Assembly: GCA_021232515.1 (NCBI GenBank)
Contig: JAJPOQ010000108.1
Coordinates: 40,240 to 104,239 of the forward strand
Length of the DNA stretch: 64,000 nt
Direction: 5' to 3'
Source of the DNA: Lentisphaeraceae bacterium
GTDB taxonomy: Bacteria > Verrucomicrobiota > Lentisphaeria > Lentisphaerales > Lentisphaeraceae
Shown here: piece after piece, positions 52,801 through 59,430 of the stretch
Numbering within the stretch: the stretch's first letter is position 1
Layout: each line of letters starts with the position of its first letter
Notes under the pieces: model-generated
The model's input: only the letters and a program-made list of their open reading frames with translations
Database searches by the model: none
What the model was told of the DNA's origin: nothing
Program-made: the position numbers and the translations under genes

Positions 52801-53093
52801 TACTTTGGGTGATTCATGAAGGTAAAGAGTATTTAAGTTTTATCGACCCTAAGGGTATCAGAAATATGAGCTTAGATGATCCCAAAATAATGTTCTATGA
52901 AGAAGTGAAGAATTTACAGAAACAATTTGATGACCAAATGATTCTTGATTCATTTATCCTCTCTTGTACGGATGAAAGAGATTTGATAAATAATTCAGAC
53001 TCTAAAGAAGAGCTCGAGAAGAAGCATATCCTCTTCCAGGATGATGGTGGGAAGGTTTATCTTAAAAAGCTCTTTGAGTTAATTTTAGCGTAA
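49884..53093 (+). CDS. Type III Res-like helicase-endonuclease, 1069 aa
   Basis: The ATG at 49884 follows AAAGAGAAAAG and is preferred over a TTG 33 bases upstream. Walker A is ATGSGKT (166-172). The DEAD-box position reads DEGH (267-270), a variant of DEAH. Motif VI is QLFGRGVRLKGQ. The C-terminus holds a PD-(D/E)XK-type nuclease site, Asp971 in YPDFLLW and DPK (988-990) in YLSFIDPKG, as in type III Res subunits. It should translocate on and cut DNA together with the Mod-like enzyme. The gene follows the 56-bp repeats. Confidence 0.88.
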   Translation: MAVKTKKGKGKESFHKLLVLNQWLISFFASESEFNYVKERLKRPECEGLTNDGQTKFLAEICNYLINQNRLTVEELRRYDLAIVDHWRHITEKRNHDAGHELQMKYFQYLSLLFTEIYLDWYFNRFDLLIKELNEQVEKFNINRTKTEQFSYYQKEELNKLAFWNATGSGKTLLLHVNILQYKKYYKEALYNKGEIDKVIILTPNEGLSNQHIQEANLSGFYANLFDKQTQSSGQIEVIDINKLADQDGDKTIAVEAFEGNNLILIDEGHRGMSGEEWLRRREILCEGGFSFEYSATFGQAVSASGKKGSIAKQVYGKCIIFDYSYKFFYEDGYGKESKILNITSKTEKSEEDYFNYMVAGLLSFYQQIHVFKKNESGVVGDFNLEKPLWVFVGNTVNSATNKSSVSDILSIVFFLRDLMKAENQTRIIKCIDSLIKNEAILLDAGGRNVFEKAFLALAYEGLSADEVFVSILKEVFNSSSIKALHLRSLKGDNGEIALSLGDNEPFGVINIGDASKFIKTCGEHDLDAAVDEFSLDSLFGNINRKDSKINLLVGSKKFTEGWSSWRVSTMGLLNMGKSEGSQIIQLFGRGVRLKGQGYSLKRSRESERPKGTYVNALETLNIFGIKADYMAKFKEYLREEGITPSDEIIEIEFPTNKNIPKNLKTLKLNPANSENAKEGFKAKVKPVLFEVPEELVGKIKPIHINLDLYPKLEALHSDMSRDYAESAQKNEGKFKDEQLAFVDFDKLYLELAKFKAQKNWYNLKLSKQKLESFVREDYSWYTLYIPEKALLFSSFANAKKWQEFLFQLLCSYTEKYYEALKKVYEQDFYDLVPLEENDSNIIHKYSFEVDPNEEGEIYVKRLEELQEMIERKDLPAVKGWRANHLQAICFDKHLFYPLMYSEAREYKKLPLRMRPLGLEAESEYNFIKDLEQFYNENEAFFADKDIYLMRNSSSASKGIGFAKASNFYPDFLLWVIHEGKEYLSFIDPKGIRNMSLDDPKIMFYEEVKNLQKQFDDQMILDSFILSCTDERDLINNSDSKEELEKKHILFQDDGGKVYLKKLFELILA

Positions 53094-53317
53094 TGACTAA
53101 GGCAAAAGTAAAATACTTAGGGAATCTATATATTATGTCTGAGCGTTATGTAAAACGCTTGGATGGAGGTATTGATGAGTGTTCTACAAAGCTATTCGAT
53201 TGGGTCGAAAAGTATCATAGAAGGCATACTTCAATTACTTTGGCAATTAGCGAAATGAACTCCGTTGAAAATGCAAGTATCGAGATCATTAAAGACTACG
53301 GAGAAGTTCCAGATTGA
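53093..53317 (+). CDS. Small hypothetical defence-operon protein, 74 aa
   Basis: The ATG overlaps the Res-like stop by one base (TAATG), and the gene's own end overlaps the following TTG start, so it is translationally embedded in the operon. The product is a mixed-charge soluble protein (KYLGNLYIMSERYVKRLDGG). I cannot assign a family. The tight coupling makes it likely real. Confidence 0.6.
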   Translation: MTKAKVKYLGNLYIMSERYVKRLDGGIDECSTKLFDWVEKYHRRHTSITLAISEMNSVENASIEIIKDYGEVPD

Positions 53318-54111
53318 ATGTTTTTGATTTATTGAATATTCCTCCTAAGGACTTCAAAGTTCACTTTGCTGTCTTTAACGGTATAGACGATCCTTTGGAT
53401 CTTTACTTTAAAGGTGAATTTAAAGAGTGGCAAGAAACTCAGAATAATCGCAACTTTCAGAGAAAAAATATTTTAGGGTTAATTCGTTACCAACGAAATG
53501 ATCTATGGCTTTTTAGCGGAGTTTATGAAGTCATTAATGTATCTCCACTTCCGAATGGCCAATTTAAGTATGTATCCAAGCTGGCAGATTATGGCCAAGA
53601 ATTAATAGGTCGCTTAATTCTTCAGTATAAAATAACTTCAAGAGCTATGTATCGAAATGCCGAAACAATCTCTGAATTATTACAGCTTTATGAAATAAAG
53701 CCTACTCCTTTATCTTTTTCTGATTTTACGAGTTATAAAGATGTTTTGCTTTCACGTCCTCAACTAGAGGTAATGTTTCAACAAGAACCACCCTCCTGGA
53801 AGGCTGCCTTGTCTTCAGTTGCTGGCGTCTATCTTCAAACTGATCTATCGAATGGTAAACATTATGTCGGTAGTGCGTATGGCTTAGGAGGTTTTTGGCA
53901 ACGTTGGCGAGATTACTCAAATAGCTACCATGGTGGTAACCTTGGTTTAAAAGAAATATTCAAACAGAATGGCGGTTTAGCTTTTCATGGCTTTCAATAT
54001 TCAATATTGGAAACTGTCGATATTGATACTCCAAAAGAAGAAGTTATAGCTATTGAAAACCGTTGGAAACGTCAATTGCAATCAATAAAATTTGGTTATA
54101 ATGAAAATTGA
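53314..54111 (+). CDS. GIY-YIG nuclease-domain protein, 265 aa
   Basis: The C-terminal ~95 residues carry a GIY-YIG fold, with GVY (171-173), HYVGSA (YVG 184-186), an Arg in the QRWRDY segment and Glu248. The N-terminal ~165 residues form an unrecognised domain that may bind DNA or partners. The start is TTG at 53314, overlapping the preceding stop. GIY-YIG enzymes cut DNA in restriction, repair and homing contexts; here it would be a second nuclease in a restriction-like operon. The next ATG directly follows its stop. Confidence 0.85.
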   Translation: MNVFDLLNIPPKDFKVHFAVFNGIDDPLDLYFKGEFKEWQETQNNRNFQRKNILGLIRYQRNDLWLFSGVYEVINVSPLPNGQFKYVSKLADYGQELIGRLILQYKITSRAMYRNAETISELLQLYEIKPTPLSFSDFTSYKDVLLSRPQLEVMFQQEPPSWKAALSSVAGVYLQTDLSNGKHYVGSAYGLGGFWQRWRDYSNSYHGGNLGLKEIFKQNGGLAFHGFQYSILETVDIDTPKEEVIAIENRWKRQLQSIKFGYNEN

Positions 54112-54795
54112 ATGGAGAAGGGTTATGAATCTAAGATGGGCGATATAATGAAATTCATATATGGAATATTCTTATTATTCATGACATTAAGTCATGGAAC
54201 TGAAAAAGCTGGTTTTGTTTTGATTAAAGATTTTCAACTTTCCCCTGATGGGCAAATAAAAGAAGTTGTAAAGAAATTTCCCAAAAATATAGCCTCCGAA
54301 ACTGACCAGGAGTTTAATGAAAAAATCATTAGACTTAAGGAAAAGCTTAGAAGTACCAACAAATATGAGGCTCTTTATGCTTCAAAAATGCTTTCAGCAA
54401 TGAAACTTCCAAGTAAGATTCTAAAGAACATTGTATCATACTATTGTGACAATAATGGAATCTCCAATGCTGTAAAACATAAGAAAAATGCGCTCATAGC
54501 AAAGTTTTCAAATGTTAAACATCAAAGTGAAAATTTAAAGTTGCCAGATTGTACTAAAGAAATAGAATATTTTCTTAAGAATCCATTAAAGCTAGAACAG
54601 GATAGTTATCCTTTAAAACAAATAAAAATGTTCTTATTCGATTTTAGTTATGATTGGGGACAGGCGGTTGATGGTGAGATTTATTATGAATTTACGACTC
54701 CTGCAGGTGAGAAAAGTTTTGATGAATTGCTAGATTTCATCTATAAACGATATGATTACACTCCAGATGGAAAACATTGGGGAGTTAAGAAGTAG
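54112..54795 (+). CDS. Exported hypothetical protein in the defence operon, about 227 aa
   Basis: The hydrophobic segment FIYGIFLLFMTLSHG looks like a signal peptide. It fits better if translation starts at the internal ATG at 54148; the ATG at 54112 directly abuts the previous stop and would give a 12-residue cytoplasmic lead. The mature protein is Lys-rich and helical, and I cannot assign a family. An exported product is unexpected among DNA-processing genes. Confidence 0.55.
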   Translation: MEKGYESKMGDIMKFIYGIFLLFMTLSHGTEKAGFVLIKDFQLSPDGQIKEVVKKFPKNIASETDQEFNEKIIRLKEKLRSTNKYEALYASKMLSAMKLPSKILKNIVSYYCDNNGISNAVKHKKNALIAKFSNVKHQSENLKLPDCTKEIEYFLKNPLKLEQDSYPLKQIKMFLFDFSYDWGQAVDGEIYYEFTTPAGEKSFDELLDFIYKRYDYTPDGKHWGVKK

Positions 54796-54798
54796 TCT

Positions 54799-55266
54799 AT
54801 GAGTAATAGAGGTATGGTTCCTGGGACAGAAGGAATATGGGATGATGGTGAATTCGTTCATTGGGATGAAATCACAAGGCATATTGAATGGGATGACGAA
54901 GGTGAACTACTCGAAAAATTACTTAAAGTTGCTCAAGAATATTATAACTTTACAGACCGGCCATTGCCTATTTATGGCGAAATAGGTGAGTTATTTGCGC
55001 AAAGGCAATATGGCTTTGAGCTTCATACTCCAAATGCTCAAGGGTCGGATGGACGTTGTCTGGATGACTTCTATGAAGTAAAAACAATTACTCCTTTCAA
55101 GAGTAAAGATGTTGTTAAGGTTAAGAAATCTGGAAATTTCAATAAACTAGTGATCGTAAAGGTTACCGAAGATCATCAAATATCTTCTAAGATTTTTGAT
55201 AGAGCACATCTCCCTAAGCCAAGAGGCGACTTCTATTTAGTTCCTTGGACTCATAGAATTCCTTAA
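54799..55266 (+). CDS. Small PD-(D/E)XK-like nuclease, 155 aa
   Basis: A restriction-endonuclease-like core can be read: IYGEIGELFAQRQYG (Glu61/Glu64 on the first helix), Asp84 in AQGSDGRCLDD and the Glu-Val-Lys of FYEVKTITP (93-95). This is the E...D...ExK pattern of PD-(D/E)XK enzymes. Length and arrangement match small stand-alone DNases. It follows the exported protein gene by 3 bp and is the last gene of the tightly packed operon. The function is inferred from the motif only. Confidence 0.6.
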   Translation: MSNRGMVPGTEGIWDDGEFVHWDEITRHIEWDDEGELLEKLLKVAQEYYNFTDRPLPIYGEIGELFAQRQYGFELHTPNAQGSDGRCLDDFYEVKTITPFKSKDVVKVKKSGNFNKLVIVKVTEDHQISSKIFDRAHLPKPRGDFYLVPWTHRIP

Positions 55267-55342
55267 AGATTAAATTTAAGTTATCTATCCATTAGTGTGT
55301 CAGGCAGGTGTCAAAGCAGTTGAACTCCACCTATATTATTGA

Positions 55343-55453
55343 TTAATCTCTTTTGAGACTTATCGCTATTTTGTTTAATTTCATTTTTGATTTCTTTTCA
55401 GCGCCTTTTAGTTTTGTTTCCCAATGCCTCTTAAGTTTAGAATTATTCGCCAT
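55343..55453 (-). CDS. Possible tiny basic ORF, 36 aa
   Basis: In the 287-bp gap before the phosphoesterase gene, a minus-strand ATG at 55453 is preceded by AAAGGGAA at suitable distance. It encodes a Lys/Arg-rich 36-aa peptide (MANNSKLKRHWETKLKGAEK...). No homology is known to me. The rest of 55267-55553 shows nothing recognisable. Confidence 0.3.
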   Translation of the reverse strand: MANNSKLKRHWETKLKGAEKKSKMKLNKIAISLKRD

Positions 55454-55553
55454 TGTTTGGTGTTCCCTTTAAAATGATTTATAGCTTAAGTTGGCTGATT
55501 AATGAGCATTCAGCTATACAAATTCGTATAATCCATTAGGAGGCTTTGATTAT

Positions 55554-56300
55554 ATGAAACTACAGATCTTATCAGATTTACATCTCGAATTTGGGACTTT
55601 TGATCTTCCGACAACAGATGCGGACGTCATTGTTCTTCCTGGAGATATTTCTGTAGGGATAAGGGCGATTGAGTGGATAAGAAATCAAACAGACAAGCCT
55701 GTTATTTATGTTCTTGGCAATCACGAGTATTATCATCATACTTTTCCTGATCTCCAATATATAATAAGAGGTTTATGTGAGGGTACAAATATTCATTTTC
55801 TTGAGAATGAATCTGTTCAAATAGATGATGTTAGCTTTTTTGGTTGCACTTTGTGGAGTGATTTTAATTTATTCAATAAGCAACCCGATAGTATGATAGA
55901 TGCTCAGGCGATGATGAATGATTATCGTTTAATTCAGCCTTCTGATGAAAATGCCAAAAGAGTAAAAGCACAAGATTTTTTGAATACCTTCAATGTATCA
56001 TATCAGTGGTTAGATAAGGAATTGGCAAATAATCAAGGTAAAACTGTTATTGTTACTCACAATGCACCTTCTCATATCTCAAGTGCTCAGGAACACAAAA
56101 TAAGTATCTTAGCACCGGCATTTGCCAGCAATCTAGAGAGTTTTATGGAAAGGCATTCTCCAGAACTTTGGATTCATGGGCACATGCATAATTCTTCAGA
56201 TTATTTGGTTGATAAAACTAGGGTAATTTGCAATCCTCGTGGATATGTAGGAAGAGGTGAGAATCCAGATTTTAGGCCTGATCTTGTACTCGAAATTTAA
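55554..56300 (+). CDS. Calcineurin-like metallophosphoesterase
   Basis: The 248-aa protein has all five metal-binding motifs: SDLHLEF (DxH), LPGDIS (GD), LGNHEYY (GNHE), THNAPSH (H) and HGHMHNS (GHxH). The family hydrolyses phosphate esters, with substrates including nucleotides and DNA ends. It has its own intergenic leader (AGGAGG before the ATG), so it may be separately expressed. Its inclusion in the element suggests a cargo role, but the substrate is unknown. Confidence 0.85.
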   Translation: MKLQILSDLHLEFGTFDLPTTDADVIVLPGDISVGIRAIEWIRNQTDKPVIYVLGNHEYYHHTFPDLQYIIRGLCEGTNIHFLENESVQIDDVSFFGCTLWSDFNLFNKQPDSMIDAQAMMNDYRLIQPSDENAKRVKAQDFLNTFNVSYQWLDKELANNQGKTVIVTHNAPSHISSAQEHKISILAPAFASNLESFMERHSPELWIHGHMHNSSDYLVDKTRVICNPRGYVGRGENPDFRPDLVLEI

Positions 56301-56351
56301 CAGGAATAACATTCATTATGCACAGTAACAAACAAAATGTTACAGTGCGAT

Positions 56352-57056
56352 TTAGATGACAATATTTTCCTTTAGCTCGTCAGATTCCATAGCATTTGCA
56401 TATTCTTTGAGTGACACAGAGAGGTCTCTTGCGCCTTCACCGCCAAATAACAAGTGATTGTGAACTTTAGGGAAATATGTTGGATATTTTTCAAAAGTAT
56501 TCTTAAGACCTGATGTTTCGTTCAATTCATTTATCATTTCATTGAGGATGTTTTGGACTGTCTTTGGCTGGCCTACTTTTAGCTCGTTAAAAGCAGTCAC
56601 TATGTTTGTGCGATTTTTTAGTTTTATCCCAAGCTCCAGGACTATAGTTTTTCCTATTCTGAGATTTTTGCGCTCAAAATATCGTTTCGGGTTGAGTTTA
56701 TACCAGAGTGAAAGCCATTTATCTGTAGCAAGTTTTTTCTTGAACCTAAGATGGTCGATAACATTTGTATTTTTAAATTCCCAAAAGAAGCCCCCATCTG
56801 AATTTGGATAGATCTGCAAAAATCCTTTTTTCCAGGCTTCTACCGCATCTTCAGCCATGATATCATACCAGTAACCTATCGATGCGGCTTCTTTATGAGT
56901 GATTGTAATATAGTGATCGGAGAAGAAATCTGTTACAGGATCCGGGTTTTTAGCTTGGATCTCAGCTTCTAAATATTCTACTCTAGAATAGTTATTGTAT
57001 TTAATAGCTTCATGAAGAAGTTCTGCTAAGTCTGCTTGAGATAAGTTTGTTGCCAT
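56352..57056 (-). CDS. Hypothetical protein, 234 aa
   Basis: I do not recognise a family. The protein is soluble, without signal or TM segments, and helical, with aromatic clusters (EASIGYWYDIMAEDAVEAWK, FFWEFKN) in the central part. It is the last gene of the element before attR, transcribed leftward and convergent with the phosphoesterase gene (51-bp gap). Confidence 0.5.
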   Translation of the reverse strand: MATNLSQADLAELLHEAIKYNNYSRVEYLEAEIQAKNPDPVTDFFSDHYITITHKEAASIGYWYDIMAEDAVEAWKKGFLQIYPNSDGGFFWEFKNTNVIDHLRFKKKLATDKWLSLWYKLNPKRYFERKNLRIGKTIVLELGIKLKNRTNIVTAFNELKVGQPKTVQNILNEMINELNETSGLKNTFEKYPTYFPKVHNHLLFGGEGARDLSVSLKEYANAMESDELKENIVI

Positions 57057-57325
57057 TGCGGTCTCCCAATTATTTTACAGGTTTGACACCTCATGATCCC
57101 ATATTTAATTATATCAACAGGAGATGTTAAATCTCAAGAGGTCGTCTAAAAAATAAATTGGGGGATATGCCTCAAAAGTTGCGCATATATCAATTTTGGG
57201 GGAGGTTTGGGGGAGAAGGTGGTGAATTGTCTATTTTATCTCTTAAGGTGTAATAGAGTAATATTTATTCTTATTATGTCTTTTGCGCAAAACTTAATTT
57301 ATATTTGATTTAGGCTTGAAAAAAG
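57057..57325. other. Right end of the element with TTGGGGG repeats
   Basis: No gene is visible. Three TTGGGGG copies occur at 57158, 57196 and 57207. Similar sequences lie just inside attL (33106 TTGGGGG, 33117 ATGGGGG). Their presence at both ends suggests integrase or accessory arm-binding sites. Confidence 0.5.
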
Positions 57326-57370
57326 GCCTTGTAAGCACGAATTTGAGGAGTATAGATAAGGCATAATTGG
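57326..57370 (+). promoter_or_regulatory. tRNA-Pro promoter region at attR
   Basis: The segment aligns without gaps to 32989-33033, with TTGTAA at 57329 and TATAGA 16 bases later. By position it belongs to the element side of the junction, so it would be an element-supplied promoter for the intact tRNA. Confidence 0.6.
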
Positions 57371-57447
57371 CGGAACGTAGCGCAGTCTGGTAGCGCACTT
57401 GTCTGGGGGACAAGGGGTCGCAGGTTCAATTCCTGTCGTTCCGACCA
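57371..57447 (+). tRNA. tRNA-Pro (anticodon GGG)
   Basis: The acceptor stem is CGGAACG/CGTTCCG, the D arm is GCGCAGTCTGGTAGCGC and the anticodon stem-loop is CTTGT-CTGGGGG-ACAAG, which gives anticodon GGG. The T arm is CAGGTTCAATTCCTG, the discriminator is A and the CCA is encoded. The 5' 27 bases are shared with attL, so the intact gene is a hybrid of element-derived 5' and chromosomal 3' parts. Confidence 0.96.
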
Positions 57448-57512
57448 TTCCTTTCTAATCCAGTAAATCTTCATAAAAGCTCTATATTGATATTAAATTA
57501 TGGGGGACTTCT

Positions 57513-57818
57513 ATGAAATTGATTGAGACATCACCAGACGTTTATCGGATACAGGCAATAAGAGCTGTATTTGATAAAGAAGAAATATCATACCATCTGA
57601 ATAATGAATTTTTGGCACAGCTATCAGGCGAAATACCTCTTCCAGACTGCTATGCAGAAATATATGTTGATGATGTGGACTACGATAGGGCAGTGGCGGT
57701 TTATGAAAAATTTAGAGCTGAACCTTCTGGGGAAACTTGGAAGTGTGTTTCTTGCGAAGAATTGATAGAAGATCAGTTCGATATATGCTGGAACTGCGAG
57801 ACTGTTCGTTCTGATTAG
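57513..57818 (+). CDS. DUF2007-like protein with C-terminal zinc ribbon
   Basis: The 101-aa protein has a DUF2007-type alpha-beta domain (RIQAIRAVFDKEEISYHLNN ... AEIYVDDVDYDRAVAVYE) followed by a zinc ribbon CxxC...CxxC (WKCVSCEELI and ICWNCE). DUF2007 proteins are described as putative signal-transducing proteins, without a known mechanism. The ATG is preceded by GGGGGAC. It is the first chromosomal gene to the right of the element. Confidence 0.75.
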   Translation: MKLIETSPDVYRIQAIRAVFDKEEISYHLNNEFLAQLSGEIPLPDCYAEIYVDDVDYDRAVAVYEKFRAEPSGETWKCVSCEELIEDQFDICWNCETVRSD

Positions 57819-58134
57819 TTCTGTTACCTCACTTTAATAGGAGGATATTTTGTGTTGGAGAAGGTGTGAGTATTTAAAATTTGTTTTCTTAAATAAAAAA
57901 TACTGACATCACCTTATTAAACTCACTAGGGTTTGTGAATTACCAAAACATACAATTATTAAAATTGTTGAAAACCTTGAAATTATGCAATAGTTGAAAG
58001 ATATTTGGCCAGTTTAGTATATTATTTAGTTAACCAAAAGATACTAGATTGTGATCTTTGACATGTGTTTGTGTGAAGAATTTTGTATTATTTACTCATT
58101 AATTTGAGTAGTATCCAATTAGAGGAGTTTATAG
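57819..58134. other. Intergenic region without recognisable gene
   Basis: This 316-bp AT-rich stretch shows no convincing RNA gene or terminator. It must contain the promoter of the oxidoreductase-lipoprotein operon. AGAGGAG precedes the ATG at 58135. Confidence 0.4.
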
Positions 58135-59430
58135 ATGTCGGCAAATAATCTAAGTCGTCGAAGCTTATTGAAAGGTGCAGCCGCAGCAGCGACTACATTT
58201 AATATAGTTCCACGCCACGTACTTGGCGGTCAGGGATATATACCACCAAGTGAACAGCTTACAAGAGCTATTATAGGTAGTGGCGGTATGGCGCAGTCTC
58301 ATATGCGCTATGGTGGGTCGAAGATATTAGCGATCTGTGATGTCGATAAACGACAGCTTGAGAAGGGTGTTGCAACCTGTAAAAAACAAGGTTTTGATGT
58401 CGACACTTATCATGATTATAGAGAGATGGTTGCTCGTGACGATATCGACATAGTAAGTGTTGTTACACCTCCACATTGGCATGCTCTTCATGCTATAGCT
58501 GCAGCGGATGCGGGTAAAGATGTTTGGTGTGAGAAACCGATGACAAGAACGATAGGTGAAGGTCAGAAGGTGATCGAGGCTTGTGAGCGAAATAGTACAA
58601 TTTTCAGAATTAATACTTGGTTCAGGCTCGGAAGCCGTTTTTATGGCTCTGGGGTAACTGCTCATGAGATAAAGAAAGTCGTTCGTAGCGGGATCTTGGG
58701 TGGACCTCTTAAAATAGTTATTGGTAAGCACCAAGGTTTTAATTGGAAGATCGACATGTGGAGTGGTAAGTACAATCTTGAGCCACAAGAGGTTCCTAAG
58801 GAATTAGATTATAATTTTTGGCTAGGGCCTGCCCCATACAAGCCTTATAATGCTCATCGTGTTCATCAGTCATTTCGTGGGTATTGGGACTATGATGGTG
58901 GCGGTTTGGGAGACATGGGCATGCACTATCTTGATCCTGTACAATATTATTTAGATAAAGATCATACGAGTCCAGTTAAAGTTGAGGTGGATACCGATCC
59001 GCAACATCCAGATGCCGTAAAAAATTGGCGAAAAGTGACTTATACTTATGCCGATGGTACGCAGATAATTCTCGATGGCGATAATTCTATGGTTGACGCG
59101 CCTTATATAGAAGGGCCTAAAGGTAAGATCTATAAAGGTTTCCGTTCGACTATTCCAAGACTTAGGGAGATGTTGACTTCCATGCCAGATGTTGAGCATC
59201 AAAATGGTGATTTCCATGAATGTGTGAGAAATAGAACCAAGTTTGCTCTAAATGAAGTAAATGGTCACCGCTCAACGACTATGCTGAATATGGCTATCAC
59301 AGCTATTCGTTTAAATAGAACTTTGCACTTTAATCCAGAGACTCAGACATTTATCAATGATGAAGAGGCCAATCGTTACATTCATCAGCCGATGCGAGGA
59401 CCGTGGAATCTTGATGGAGGTGTCCAATGA
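58135..59430 (+). CDS. TAT-exported Gfo/Idh/MocA-family oxidoreductase
   Basis: A twin-arginine signal (LSRRSLLKGAAAAATTF) precedes the NAD(P)-binding Rossmann domain (RAIIGSGGMAQSH) and the family Lys motif CEKPMTRT. The C-terminal domain contains GGGLGDMGMHYLDP. TAT-exported Gfo/Idh proteins of about 430 aa are abundant in Planctomycetes and Lentisphaerae and act in carbohydrate processing in the periplasm. The substrate is unknown. The ATGA overlap with the HEAT-repeat lipoprotein gene indicates coupled expression. Confidence 0.88.
   Translation: MSANNLSRRSLLKGAAAAATTFNIVPRHVLGGQGYIPPSEQLTRAIIGSGGMAQSHMRYGGSKILAICDVDKRQLEKGVATCKKQGFDVDTYHDYREMVARDDIDIVSVVTPPHWHALHAIAAADAGKDVWCEKPMTRTIGEGQKVIEACERNSTIFRINTWFRLGSRFYGSGVTAHEIKKVVRSGILGGPLKIVIGKHQGFNWKIDMWSGKYNLEPQEVPKELDYNFWLGPAPYKPYNAHRVHQSFRGYWDYDGGGLGDMGMHYLDPVQYYLDKDHTSPVKVEVDTDPQHPDAVKNWRKVTYTYADGTQIILDGDNSMVDAPYIEGPKGKIYKGFRSTIPRLREMLTSMPDVEHQNGDFHECVRNRTKFALNEVNGHRSTTMLNMAITAIRLNRTLHFNPETQTFINDEEANRYIHQPMRGPWNLDGGVQ

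Larger units (their letters stand above)
33032..57397 (+). mobile_element. Integrated mobilisable element in tRNA-Pro (about 24.4 kb)
   Basis: The element is bounded by a 35-bp direct repeat (33026-33060 and 57363-57397) covering the 5' part of tRNA-Pro. It carries a tyrosine recombinase at the left end, an HTH regulator, an excisionase-like HTH protein, a MobA/MobL relaxase operon and a large defence-type cargo. No conjugation pore (TraG/VirB4 type) is visible, so it would be mobilisable rather than self-transmissible. TTGGGGG-type repeats near both ends (33106-33123; 57158-57213) may be integrase arm sites. Gene content and the intact downstream tRNA support one integration event. Confidence 0.88.

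Noticed and set aside
42171..53093. Complete DISARM or BREX system
   Set aside because: DrmA, DrmB, DrmC, PglZ and BrxC-like genes are not present. Only the SNF2 helicase plus methylase pairing is shared.
33032..57397. Prophage
   Set aside because: There are no capsid, terminase, portal or tail genes. Relaxase and accessory genes point to a mobilisable integrative element.
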